Virus record (IMG/VR): IMGVR_UViG_3300047287_000247 | Location: 1 to 32,781 of that record | Length of the DNA stretch: 32,781 nt | Reading direction: 5' to 3' (one strand) | Origin: a virus | Shown: in pieces, positions 24,518-31,388 of the stretch | How positions within the stretch are numbered: position 1 is the stretch's first letter | Layout: each line of letters begins with the position of its first letter | Made by a program: the position numbers and the translations under genes | Notes under the pieces: generated by a model | What the model was told of the DNA's origin: nothing | Seen by the model: only the letters and a program-made list of their open reading frames with translations | The model's database searches: none

Positions 24518-24672
24518 TGGCCACTGCCAAACACCACCACGCTCTGCTGTTTCCACGGGGCAGCAGGCCGGTGCCAACCAGGTGCCAGCCATCAAGTCCA
24601 GCTTCGGCGAACTCAGGGCCGAGTGGTGGCAATGGCAGGGAGTAGTCCATCGAAACCTGCCGTCACCTTCTA
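24518..24672 (+). ncRNA. TR-RT spacer, probable 3' part of the DGR RNA
   Basis: This 155-nt stretch between TR and the RT start has no convincing gene. In BPP-1 the RNA downstream of TR is needed to initiate cDNA synthesis and to bind RT-Avd, so a structured RNA is expected here. The overlapping palindromes GGCCGTGGCC (24513-24522) and GTGGCCAC (24517-24524) mark the TR border. The region contains A/C-rich single-strand-like segments around 24527-24541. Confidence 0.55.
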
Positions 24673-25647
24673 ATGGGTAAGAAGTTTCGCAATCTCTACG
24701 AGCAGATTTATCAGTGGGACAACTTGCTGATGGCCTACGCAGAGGCGAGGCGAGGCAAGAGCTACAGCAGCTCGTATCTGCGCTTCAAAGAGTATGCGCT
24801 GGCCAATCTGCGCAACCTGCAATTGCGGCTGGTTGAGGGCAGCTGGATGCCCGATCCGCAACTGCAATTCGACATCATCGACCCCAAGAAGCGCACGATC
24901 TCCTGCCAGAGCTTCCGTGACAGGGTGCTGCACCATGCCCTGATCCAGGTGGCTGGGCCGATCCTGGATGCCGCGATGATGCCTCAGGTATTTGCCTGCA
25001 GGGTTGGCCTGGGGACACATCGCTGCGTCACGCGGATGCAGCAGCTGATGCGGCAAAACCCAGATGCGTGGGTGTTGCACGTGGATTTCAGCAAGTTCTT
25101 CCCGACCATTCCGCAGGATCTACTGCTAAAGCACCTTGGCAAGAAGCTGACCTGCCGGCGCACGTTGCTATTGATCGAGCAGGTGCTGTCGGCGCAGCCT
25201 TCTGGCGTCCCCATTGGGGCCTTGACCAGTCAAACTTTCGCCAACTATTGGGGCGGCAAGCTGGATCGCTTCATCGCCCAGCAGGGCATCGGCGACTTTG
25301 TGCGATACATGGACGATGCGGCGGTCATCGTACCGTCCAAGGTTTATGGCTTGGCGTTGAAAGATCAGATTTGCGAGTTCGTGGCCAACGAGATGGGTCA
25401 GCGGATTGGCAAGTGGAGCCTTGGTCCGGTTGAGCGGGGGATGACTTTCTGCGGATTCCGGATCCGTCGCAAATACAAATTGGCCAAGCGGCAGTCAATG
25501 ATTCGCCAACGCCGCCGCCTGAACGCAATGCTGAAGCACCGGGACTACGAGGGGTGGCGCTGTTCGCAGATTGCATGGATGGGGCACCTGCGCCATGGTG
25601 ATGGACAGAATGGTCTCGTCCACTTAGGGCTCGCCGCACCATGTTGA
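24673..25647 (+). CDS. DGR reverse transcriptase
   Basis: The 324-residue protein is a compact RT with fingers, palm and thumb only, as in DGR enzymes. Motif 3 is VLHVDFSKFF with catalytic D138. Motif 4 is IGALTSQ (181-187), the GxxxSQ form that separates DGR RTs from the GxxxSP form of group II introns and retrons. Motif 5 is YMDD (212-215). The fingers carry DPKKRTISCQSFRDRVLHHA (70-89), and the thumb is basic (FRIRRKYKLAKRQSMIRQRRR). It copies the TR RNA with errors at adenines and, with Avd, feeds the cDNA into VR. No strong Shine-Dalgarno precedes ATG 24673. The stop overlaps the next gene by 7 nt. Confidence 0.97.
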   Translation: MGKKFRNLYEQIYQWDNLLMAYAEARRGKSYSSSYLRFKEYALANLRNLQLRLVEGSWMPDPQLQFDIIDPKKRTISCQSFRDRVLHHALIQVAGPILDAAMMPQVFACRVGLGTHRCVTRMQQLMRQNPDAWVLHVDFSKFFPTIPQDLLLKHLGKKLTCRRTLLLIEQVLSAQPSGVPIGALTSQTFANYWGGKLDRFIAQQGIGDFVRYMDDAAVIVPSKVYGLALKDQICEFVANEMGQRIGKWSLGPVERGMTFCGFRIRRKYKLAKRQSMIRQRRRLNAMLKHRDYEGWRCSQIAWMGHLRHGDGQNGLVHLGLAAPC

Positions 25648-25895
25648 TCATCAACACTCCCGCCGATTTCACTAGCACTCAGGCCAGCCAGGAGCGGACC
25701 GCATTTCTCAATAGCCTTCTGAACGACTACATCACCTATGACGACGCGGTGTACCCAGTCGATTACAACCGCACTCTGCAGCTTGGTGACGATGGCTACG
25801 TTGCCCCTGTGATCCGCCAAGAGTGGAACGCAGGCGCTGCTGCTGGCTGGGGTTTCGCCTCTCGTGAGCAGATCGAATCGGCATTGGCCACCTAA
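25641..25895 (+). CDS. Small hypothetical protein downstream of DGR RT, 84 aa
   Basis: ATG 25641 lies inside the last codons of the RT gene, so translation is likely coupled. The protein is acidic and soluble, with a run of Thr/Ser/Gln near the N-terminus, a YDDAVYPVDYNRTLQLGDDG centre and the Trp-containing end QEWNAGAAAGWGFASREQI. I do not recognise the family. Because it follows the RT so tightly, it could be a DGR accessory protein or simply the next late gene. Confidence 0.6.
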   Translation: MLIINTPADFTSTQASQERTAFLNSLLNDYITYDDAVYPVDYNRTLQLGDDGYVAPVIRQEWNAGAAAGWGFASREQIESALAT

Positions 25896-25934
25896 CCAGG
25901 CCTCCGAGCTTGCGTTTGCGACGTTTGCGCCCTC

Positions 25935-25964
25935 CTGCACCCCCGTTACTCTGCAGGGGTGCAG
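25935..25964 (+). other. Strong intergenic hairpin
   Basis: CTGCACCCC (25935-25943) pairs perfectly with GGGGTGCAG (25956-25964) across a 12-nt loop. There is no T-run, so it is not a standard intrinsic terminator. It sits between the gene after the DGR and the small membrane protein at 25975 and may end or stabilise the DGR transcript. Confidence 0.5.
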
Positions 25965-25974
25965 ACGTCTTGAC

Positions 25975-26154
25975 GTGGATCCAGCGACTGTCGTTGCCCT
26001 AATCGGTCTCGGCGGCTCTGGCGTCGCCGCGCTCTGGAAGATCGCTAATGGCCTGGGCCGTTTCGAGGCTCGCACCAGCACCATCCTCGAGGGCATCAAA
26101 GACGTGCTCCAGGACCACGAGGAGCGGCTGCGCAGAGTTGAACGGCAGCCATGA
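25975..26154 (+). CDS. Small membrane protein with coiled-coil tail, 59 aa (possible lysis protein)
   Basis: I choose GTG 25975 because upstream sequence in this frame crosses a strong hairpin and translates poorly (Cys/Pro-rich). From GTG the protein has one hydrophobic segment (TVVALIGLGGSGVAALWKIA, residues 5-24), then an amphipathic charged helix (ARTSTILEGIKDVLQDHEER). This single-span plus coiled-coil layout resembles small phage lysis-associated proteins such as XhlA-type factors, although XhlA has the reverse order. It is followed at once by another one-span protein, which supports a lysis cassette. The reading is inferred from topology only. Confidence 0.55.
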   Translation: MDPATVVALIGLGGSGVAALWKIANGLGRFEARTSTILEGIKDVLQDHEERLRRVERQP

Positions 26155-26155
26155 C

Positions 26156-26341
26156 ATGAACCGCCTCTCCGACTACGTCGCCCTTGCCATCGCCATCCAC
26201 GGCGTCGCCCTGGTGGTGGTGAACATGACGCCAACCCCAAAGGACGACAGAGCGCTGAGGCAATACTCCAGGCTCGCCATCAAGCTCTACAGAGCGGTTG
26301 AGATCCTGGCCGGCATCGTCAGCCCGCTCGCCAAGAAATAG
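26156..26341 (+). CDS. Holin-like small membrane protein, 61 aa
   Basis: ATG 26156 starts one base after the previous stop. The N-terminal half has one hydrophobic segment (YVALAIAIHGVALVVVNM, 7-24). A TPTPKDD turn follows, then an amphipathic basic helix (AIKLYRAVEILAGI). I recall similar one-span proteins with a NxTPTPKD motif in aquatic phages, but not a proven function. Size, topology and the neighbouring cysteine peptidase make a holin or pinholin plausible. Confidence 0.55.
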   Translation: MNRLSDYVALAIAIHGVALVVVNMTPTPKDDRALRQYSRLAIKLYRAVEILAGIVSPLAKK

Positions 26342-26343
26342 CC

Positions 26344-26562
26344 ATGCAGCCCTTCGTCGTCGGCCAGGAGCTGCAGTTCAGGCAAGAAGCCATGAAGCGC
26401 ACGCTGCTTGATCTGCACGACGCCGGCGACCACGAGGGGCTACTGAACGCTGCGATGCTGCTCAACACGCTCTGGCACCAGCAGACGGCGATTGCTCGCT
26501 GGTTTGCCAAGGAAGCATCCGACAACCTCGCCGACGCCTACGAGGCGACGCGCAAGGGCTAG
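26344..26562 (+). CDS. Small helical phage protein, 72 aa
   Basis: The protein is soluble and helical, with MQPFVVGQELQFRQEAMKRT at the N-terminus, a HDAGDHEGLLNAAMLLNTLW centre and QQTAIARWFAKEASDNL near the end. The VGQExxFR start and the W-QQT-IA-AKEA end look like a conserved small late gene of T7-like aquatic phages, but I cannot name a function. It begins 2 nt after the previous stop. Its TAG shares the palindrome CTAG (26559-26562) with the stop of the minus-strand gene that converges on it. Confidence 0.6.
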   Translation: MQPFVVGQELQFRQEAMKRTLLDLHDAGDHEGLLNAAMLLNTLWHQQTAIARWFAKEASDNLADAYEATRKG

Positions 26563-26879
26563 ATCACCGTCCTGGTCTGATGGTTGGGGTCGCTTTCATC
26601 CAGGCCATGCGCCAGCGGGTCGAAGCTGCTCGCCGCATCAACGGTTGGCTCCACGCCTGAACGCTTACTGGCATCGGCCGCTTCGAGGGATGCGATCCAA
26701 CTGTCGAATGACTCCCGCATGGGGATCTTGGCGGGCAGCTTGAGCCAGCGCCTGACCTCTTTCGGACAACGCAAGAACACGCTGGCGCCCTTGTCGTAAG
26801 CGATGAAAAAACGTCCGTTCCAGTCCTTCCCTGTCTCAACCGTGGTGGTGTGGCTGAGGTGCAATCGTTCGCGCTTCAT
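26559..26879 (-). CDS. Hypothetical protein, 106 aa (minus strand)
   Basis: The gene starts at ATG 26879-26877, overlapping the stop of the upstream peptidase gene in an ATGA junction, so the two form a minus-strand operon. The product is soluble, with a basic first half (VFLRCPKEVRRWLKLPAKIP) and an acidic, disordered-looking C-terminus. Segments such as WNGRFFIAYDKGASVFL suggest a small beta domain. I do not recognise it. The last base pairs overlap the convergent gene at a shared CTAG. Confidence 0.6.
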   Translation of the reverse strand: MKRERLHLSHTTTVETGKDWNGRFFIAYDKGASVFLRCPKEVRRWLKLPAKIPMRESFDSWIASLEAADASKRSGVEPTVDAASSFDPLAHGLDESDPNHQTRTVI

Positions 26880-27586
26880 GGCCGGCAGGTGAGATACCAG
26901 CCGCCGCTACCCCCTGGCATCCAGCGCGGGTTCCAGTTCTTGCGGCTGTAGACCACCCCGCCTCCCTTGGTGTTGGCCGAGTAGCCACCCCCGACGAGCA
27001 TGGCCTCGCCATTTGGGTCGTTCTGTATCCAGGCCGCGTCCGTGTAGCCGATCACTACGGACCAATGCCCACCCCCGCTGGGGGCCGACACGGGCCCTTT
27101 GTGCAGCCAGCCGACCGCTACAGGCCTCCCGGCGTCTATCTCGCGCTCCAGGGCCACAGGGCGGCCATCTGTGTGGAAGTCAGCCTGCAGTCCAAGCGAC
27201 CGCAGCGCCTTCAGCTGCGCTTCTGCAGATGTCGTATCGCCATATTTGCGCCTGATGTCGTTATAGATATCGTCCCCGACCACCTTCCCCCAGTACATCG
27301 CCAGCATCCCAGCACTACTAGAGAAACACTCGCGCGTTCCTGAGCCAGATTTGTTGTCCAGCTGGCTTTGCCACCGCACATTCAGCGGGTTTCGCACAAG
27401 CGCAGCTGGCACAGGCCGACTCCAACCCTGCGTCCACTCCGATGACTCGCTTAACAGGCCTGGGTCGGCCTGTTTGATCTGCTGCCCGAGCTTGATGATC
27501 GCCTTTCGTTGATGGTCAAGGCCCTTGTAGTGCTCCCAAAACTGCAGCCATCGCTCATCAGTGAACTGGATGTCCTCTATCGGCAT
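26876..27586 (-). CDS. C39-like cysteine peptidase, possible endolysin (minus strand)
   Basis: From ATG 27586 the protein has 236 residues. The N-terminal 60 are a helical module (RWLQFWEHYKGLDHQRKAI, then QADPGLL and W51) that I associate with phage cell-wall enzymes. The second part is papain/C39-like: catalytic Cys87 in TRECFSSSAGMLAMYWG, His174 in GGGHWSVVIGYT, and Asn189/Asp190 in WIQNDPNG. Such domains cleave peptides, so peptidoglycan cross-bridge hydrolysis during lysis is the best guess. A longer start at 27622 is possible but would overlap the divergent gene at 27616. No signal peptide is visible, so it would need a holin, and two candidate membrane proteins lie nearby. Confidence 0.75.
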   Translation of the reverse strand: MPIEDIQFTDERWLQFWEHYKGLDHQRKAIIKLGQQIKQADPGLLSESSEWTQGWSRPVPAALVRNPLNVRWQSQLDNKSGSGTRECFSSSAGMLAMYWGKVVGDDIYNDIRRKYGDTTSAEAQLKALRSLGLQADFHTDGRPVALEREIDAGRPVAVGWLHKGPVSAPSGGGHWSVVIGYTDAAWIQNDPNGEAMLVGGGYSANTKGGGVVYSRKNWNPRWMPGGSGGWYLTCRP

Positions 27587-27615
27587 GATGGAGAGAGCTC
27601 TCCACCCATGTAAAC

Positions 27616-27882
27616 GTGGCAAACCACGATCTCCGAGAGGTCTTGGAGGACATCCACGCCGAAGTGGCGCATGGAATCCTTGATGACCTCCGCAATGGCG
27701 ACAAAAACGCCCGCCGTGAGGCCCTGCAGCTCCTGAAGCAGAACGCCATCACCGCTGCAGCCATGCCAGAGACGCCGACCGCCGATTTGGCGCGCATGTC
27801 CGGCAAGCTCAACTTCGCCGAGCTCGAGCAGAAGGTCAAAGTGGTGCCAATCCGCCCGCCAGCACCACCTACCGCCGCCTGA
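27616..27882 (+). CDS. Candidate terminase small subunit (T7 gp18-like)
   Basis: GTG 27616 opens an 88-residue protein whose length equals T7 gp18 (89 aa), the small terminase that recognises concatemeric DNA and stimulates the large subunit. It shows a helical EVLEDIHAEVAHGILDDLRN (about 8-27), then RREALQLLKQNAITA (33-47), the pattern common in podoviral small terminases, and a Pro-rich end. Similarity is weak, so the call leans on size, pattern and the adjacent large terminase. It is the only plus-strand gene in this stretch and converges on the large subunit, overlapping its 3' end by 14 bp. Confidence 0.62.
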   Translation: MANHDLREVLEDIHAEVAHGILDDLRNGDKNARREALQLLKQNAITAAAMPETPTADLARMSGKLNFAELEQKVKVVPIRPPAPPTAA

Positions 27883-29641
27883 CACCGCCGTAAGCGGCGC
27901 TCCGGGCCATCGGACGGAACCCCAGGGCCAGTGCATCCACGCTGGCCCCCGTCTCGTCCATCCACGCCTGCCTGGACCAGCCCTCGATCTCGTCGGCGCG
28001 TTGCTGTTGCGCCTTCACCTGGTCCTGAGCGGCGGCCTCCACGAACCATGCGCAGCCAATCGCCAGCGCATCGATGCGGTCATAGAAGGTGAGGCAGCCC
28101 CGGTCCGCGGTAATGCGGCTCATCTGGTACATCAACGACCGCTGGTGGCCCGTATCGGGGTCACGCTCTGCGCCATTCCAGTCCTTCTGCACCAGCTCGC
28201 TGTTGAACACCAGCCGGTGCTGCTGACTCAGCGGCCCGAGCACATCAACGATGCGCTTCTCCTTCTGCCCGGCACTCCTGGGCGGCTCCTCCACCGTGCA
28301 AGGCCAGATCCGCAACATCACCGGCTTCAGCAACGCGGCAAACATGCCATCGCCGTAGTTCGGCTCCGGGATGACGTAGTTGACCTTCCACCGTTTGGCG
28401 ACATTGGCCAGGTGAACCAGCACCTCCTCCTCGTAACCGCGGGTGGTGCCGCCGCTCTCGAGCACGAACAGGTTGCCGTTCAGCTCCGCCACCACAGCCC
28501 ACGCCAGCTCGTCGCTGCCGCGGCCGGACGGGTCAATGGCCAACACGCACCGCCAGGTCTCTTCCTGGGGCAGCCAGCCCTGGATCACGGCCGGTGAGTG
28601 GTAGTAGCGGTCTGCGCCAAGACCTACACAAGGCAGCGACTGGATCCGGTACTCCGTTCCCGACGACCACGCCACCACCTCCGGCAGCGCTTTGCCGTCC
28701 AATGGCAGCACGATCAGGTCACCCAATCGCACTGGGTAGCGATCCAGGGTCGACAGGCGGCAGTTCAGCTGGAACTGCAGCTGCACCGACGCCCTGGTCA
28801 TCCGCATCTCGCGGCCGAGCAGCTCGTCGTGCCCGAAACGCTCTGGATCGGTCGGTTGTCCCACCAATGACGGGTCTTCTTCGACCTCAGCCGCCATCAC
28901 GGGGTCGATATTCCCCTCGTAGCAGTCCCACTGGTCCGCGTCATTGGGGTCTGGATACCGCGCTGGCCAGTAGCGGATCGAATAATTCCGCTCTCGTACC
29001 AGTCGCAGGTACAGCGACGTCTCCAGGTGAGGCGTACCCAGGAACTGCACCATCCGCGGCAGCTCCTGGCCCTCATCCGGCTTGAGGATCGCCTCCAATT
29101 CGGTCACGGCCGCGGCCAAACGCTCCTGTTTCAGCGGTGTGATCGAGTTGTTCAGGGTCTCGATGTCGTCCGGGATAGCGATCGTGCAGCGCTTTCCGGT
29201 CAATGACGGCGACAGGATTCCCACAGCGCGGACACTCGGGCTCTGATCCACCACCGCAGGGCCCACATCGAACGCCCTGGTGCTGCTCCGGCCGTCGTTA
29301 CGTGGCTCCAGGCACCGCAGGATGTCGATGTCGCGGATGCACCGCGCCATAAACGTGGTGATCTCCAGCGCCTTTTCCGCTGTCGAGCCCGGGATCAGCA
29401 CCTTCTCGTTGAAGGGATCGATCCGCAGCCGATGCAATGCCCTGGCCGCGGCGATCGTTGACTTCGCCACACCACGGAAGCCCACCGTGATCTGACGGGA
29501 CGGGCCGTTTTCCTGCCAATCACAGATCCGTAGCTGCTGCTTGGTCGGCACTTCCGCCAACCCCAGCTCCCGCAGGATGTAGCAGAAGAAATACGGGAAC
29601 CGGCCAACGCCCAGTTCCGGCGGAATCGGGGTCCAGCTCAT
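27869..29641 (-). CDS. terL: Terminase large subunit, T7 gp19-like (minus strand)
   Basis: The 590-residue packaging motor matches T7 gp19 (586 aa). The ATPase domain has Walker A GFRGVAKST (54-62) and Walker B TIAIPDDIE (153-161), with the coupling region MVQFLGTPH (197-205). The RNase H-like nuclease begins with AIDPSGRGSDE (D370 as first metal ligand), continues with IPEPNYGDGM, and has the late DRIDALAIG Asp. The start MSWTPIPPEL is preceded on the minus strand by a GGGAGGGG Shine-Dalgarno at good spacing; the 21-residue extension to 29704 is Cys/Trp/Gly-rich and rejected. It is transcribed opposite to the virion genes, unlike T7. Confidence 0.95.
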   Translation of the reverse strand: MSWTPIPPELGVGRFPYFFCYILRELGLAEVPTKQQLRICDWQENGPSRQITVGFRGVAKSTIAAARALHRLRIDPFNEKVLIPGSTAEKALEITTFMARCIRDIDILRCLEPRNDGRSSTRAFDVGPAVVDQSPSVRAVGILSPSLTGKRCTIAIPDDIETLNNSITPLKQERLAAAVTELEAILKPDEGQELPRMVQFLGTPHLETSLYLRLVRERNYSIRYWPARYPDPNDADQWDCYEGNIDPVMAAEVEEDPSLVGQPTDPERFGHDELLGREMRMTRASVQLQFQLNCRLSTLDRYPVRLGDLIVLPLDGKALPEVVAWSSGTEYRIQSLPCVGLGADRYYHSPAVIQGWLPQEETWRCVLAIDPSGRGSDELAWAVVAELNGNLFVLESGGTTRGYEEEVLVHLANVAKRWKVNYVIPEPNYGDGMFAALLKPVMLRIWPCTVEEPPRSAGQKEKRIVDVLGPLSQQHRLVFNSELVQKDWNGAERDPDTGHQRSLMYQMSRITADRGCLTFYDRIDALAIGCAWFVEAAAQDQVKAQQQRADEIEGWSRQAWMDETGASVDALALGFRPMARSAAYGGVRRR

Positions 29642-29646
29642 GTGGA

Positions 29647-29696
29647 AGCCCCTCCCACCACGAGGGCAGAAGGGGCTCCCGACCAACCACCAGCAC
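29647..29696 (+). repeat. Orphan copy of hairpin plus GACCAACCACCA leader
   Basis: AGCCCCT (29647-29653) pairs with AGGGGCT (29671-29677), and GACCAACCACCAGCAC follows at 29681-29696. This is the same order as the leaders before the small genes at 31197-32451, but no plus-strand gene follows. It lies in the 114-bp gap between two minus-strand genes, where the reverse complement forms the 5' leader of the large terminase. Confidence 0.55.
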
Positions 29697-29755
29697 GTCC
29701 GCAAGAACGAAGCGCTAGCGGGCCTCCCAGCACCACCTGGGTGGGCGACATGACC

Positions 29756-30001
29756 TTAGCCAGCCTCATAAGCCTCGTTCACTTCAGCCGTTGCCGGGTC
29801 ATCGCCCCGGTACTCACCCGCCTTATTGCGTGCGCGCTTCGCGGTCTTCGCCTCTGGGGCAGGGCAAGCACCTCCACAAGGCGATGCCAGCGCCGCTTCA
29901 GCTGCGGCCACCACGTCATCAGGAACATCAGAGCCAAAGCCAAACACACCAAGGCGTTCCCGCTCTGTGTTGGATAAGTACACGGGCGTAGAGCAGTTCA
30001 C
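29756..30001 (-). CDS. Small hypothetical protein upstream of terL, 81 aa (minus strand)
   Basis: The protein begins with STPVYLSNTERERLGVFGFG, has an Ala-rich helix (DVVAAAEAAL), a Cys/Pro-containing turn, a Lys/Arg-rich stretch (KTAKRARNKAG), and ends GEYRGDDPATAEVNEAYEAG. A C-terminal GxxxxDDPSTPxVNEAW-type signature occurs in several small phage proteins I have seen next to packaging genes; its role is unknown to me. It lies 114 bp upstream of the large terminase on the same strand and probably shares its transcript. Confidence 0.6.
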   Translation of the reverse strand: MNCSTPVYLSNTERERLGVFGFGSDVPDDVVAAAEAALASPCGGACPAPEAKTAKRARNKAGEYRGDDPATAEVNEAYEAG

Positions 30002-30025
30002 TTCAGGCTATCGGCCTTGTTCAGC

Positions 30026-30400
30026 TCACTCCAGTGAATCCGTGAACTGACGGTGGATGTGGCCGCGGCGTTTTGCCCCACCGACAGAGACGTACCAGGG
30101 GTTGAACAGGAAGTAGGTCTCGCCTGTGGTCTGGTCGTAGGCCTTGCTGATCACCAGGTTGTCCCGCAGCCGCTTCAGCGAGTTGGTGACGTCCTGAATC
30201 CGCATCCCCAGCTGCTCTGACAGGCACTTGGCCGTCACCTTCACCCGGCCACTGCGCCAGTGCAGATGAATGGTCAGCCCCCAGAGCACCGCCAGGTCGC
30301 GGGGGAGCAATTTCCGCTCCTTCAACAGCTCCGCGCAAGCCTCTCGACCTTGCCTGTGGAGCATGACGTAATCCTCGCCGTCAGATTCGATAGGGTTCAT
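30026..30400 (-). CDS. Winged-helix RepL/MarR-like DNA-binding protein (minus strand)
   Basis: From ATG 30400 the protein has 124 residues; an in-frame ATG at 30421 would add seven. A clear winged helix-turn-helix is visible: LPRDLAVLWGLTIHLHWRSGRVKV, then the recognition helix region KCLSEQLGMRIQDVTNSLKRL (written here as two helices joined), and a wing with YDQTTGETYFLFNPWYVSVGG. This layout matches RepL-type initiators and MarR-like regulators often found in aquatic phages. It borders the large non-coding region at 30401-31196, so it could bind an origin or operators there. Its place at the head of the minus-strand packaging operon also fits a regulator. Which role applies cannot be decided from sequence. 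Confidence 0.68.
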   Translation of the reverse strand: MNPIESDGEDYVMLHRQGREACAELLKERKLLPRDLAVLWGLTIHLHWRSGRVKVTAKCLSEQLGMRIQDVTNSLKRLRDNLVISKAYDQTTGETYFLFNPWYVSVGGAKRRGHIHRQFTDSLE

Positions 30401-31196
30401 GGAGTCAGTGGCACATAACACTGGCGTGATCCCCTTAATACCGGCTTCAGGATCCGACCCCTGTTGCCGGAAGGGATCTCATGCACTCAAATCATAAAGG
30501 CTTACTACTCGCCCCCGTAGAACTCCGCTCCACCACTGGGCCATTTCACAGTTCCTCTGGATATCTCTACTGGTAGGTAGGAAGAGATCTCCAGAAACAT
30601 CCGGCGCAGCCCACCCACCCCGCCTGCGGACGTCGAGCTTCGCTCTCCTCCAGACGCCTGTCTCCGCTCCACCCCCGACGTCCTCCACCGGGGTGGGCAC
30701 CCTCCCAACATCAACCCGACCCAAACCCCGCTCCACCCCCGTATTGACCCTGGCTAGATCCGGTCCGACAGGGGGGCGATTTTTGGGTCGCGTGATGTGG
30801 TGGGGTGCCCAGTACGTGCGGGCCGCAGCTCCCCCCTGCACCCCCTCTCTTTTCTGCTGGTGGCTGCTGGGCCCTGCGGGCCTGGTTGCAGCCGGTCTGC
30901 AGCCTGCTGGGGCCTGGGCCTGTCGGTGGCTGGGTTCTCTGCGGATTGCACATCCGCTGGGGGCGGCTGATGGGCCTGTCCGGCCTGGTGGGGTGGGGGT
31001 GCTGGTGCCGCTGGGCCTGCGCCGGTAGGCTGGCGCCACGGGCAACTGTGAAGAGTTGTTACAGATTGGCAGGTACGCCCACCGCCACCCTCTCCACCCC
31101 CGTGGAGATCAAGCAGGATGGCAGCAGGACCGCTACGGGGCCGCAGCGCACTGCGCCGGGCCGGCGGTCTGACCAACCACCACCGCACCTAGACCG
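30401..31196. other. Long non-coding region, possible origin/regulatory region
   Basis: About 800 bp separate the divergent minus-strand packaging operon from the plus-strand small genes. Open frames on both strands here have Pro/Cys/Trp-rich translations and no start signals, so I see no gene. The element CTCCACCCCCG occurs at 30667-30677, 30731-30741 and 31092-31102; the first two share the longer CGCTCCACCCCCG. The segment 30850-31030 is rich in G and T on the plus strand with several G-runs. A TATGAT-like box lies on the minus strand at 30496-30491. This layout suits an origin or a divergent promoter region, but no single element proves it. Confidence 0.45.
31165..31196 (+). promoter_or_regulatory. 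Leader copy A before the gene at 31197
   Basis: GACCAACCACCACC begins at 31171 and the ATG follows at 31197. CGGTCT (31165-31170) and AGACCG (31191-31196) form a perfect 6-bp stem that would put the whole leader in a 20-nt loop and end right before the start codon. This differs from the other copies, where the hairpin precedes the leader. No purine-rich Shine-Dalgarno is present. Confidence 0.6.
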
Positions 31197-31388
31197 ATGA
31201 ATACGTACGAGGAGTCGGTGCTGTCCTACGCGGACGGCTACGGCAACCTGACCCGCGCCGATGCAGTGCAACTGCTGGGCGAGCACGGGTTCACCTTGGG
31301 CGACGTCTACGCGGACGACCACGGGGTGAGCGCTGTCCACCTGGACGAGCGCAACGCCGAGGCGCTGCTGGCGTGGCTGGGGTACTGA
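31197..31388 (+). CDS. Small acidic hypothetical protein, 63 aa
   Basis: The gene starts directly after leader A. The product is acidic and soluble, with MNTYEESVLSYADGYGN at the N-terminus, the helix RADAVQLLGEHGFTLGDVY, and DERNAEALLAWLGY at the end. I do not recognise it. Gene size and position at the head of a rightward series suggest an early host-takeover type gene. Its stop overlaps the next ATG by one base (TGATG). Confidence 0.62.
   Translation: MNTYEESVLSYADGYGNLTRADAVQLLGEHGFTLGDVYADDHGVSAVHLDERNAEALLAWLGY

Noticed and set aside
24392-24673. Open frame running through the TR
   Set aside because: The DGR template is non-coding; this frame differs from the VR frame and only reflects the lack of stops in GC-rich DNA.
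29642-29977. Plus-strand open frame after the orphan leader copy
   Set aside because: It overlaps the minus-strand 81-aa gene antisense and its translation looks random; the ATG at 29750 has no leader adjacent to it.
30744-30760. TTGACC resembling a -35 box
   Set aside because: No -10 element at 16-18 bp; the nearest TAGATC is only 5 bp away.
30693-31028. 111-aa plus-strand open frame in the non-coding region
   Set aside because: Pro/Trp/Gly-rich translation, no leader or Shine-Dalgarno, and no resemblance to neighbours.
30479-31045. 188-aa minus-strand open frame in the non-coding region
   Set aside because: Arg/Pro/Ser-rich translation typical of random GC-rich sequence; starts without any signal.
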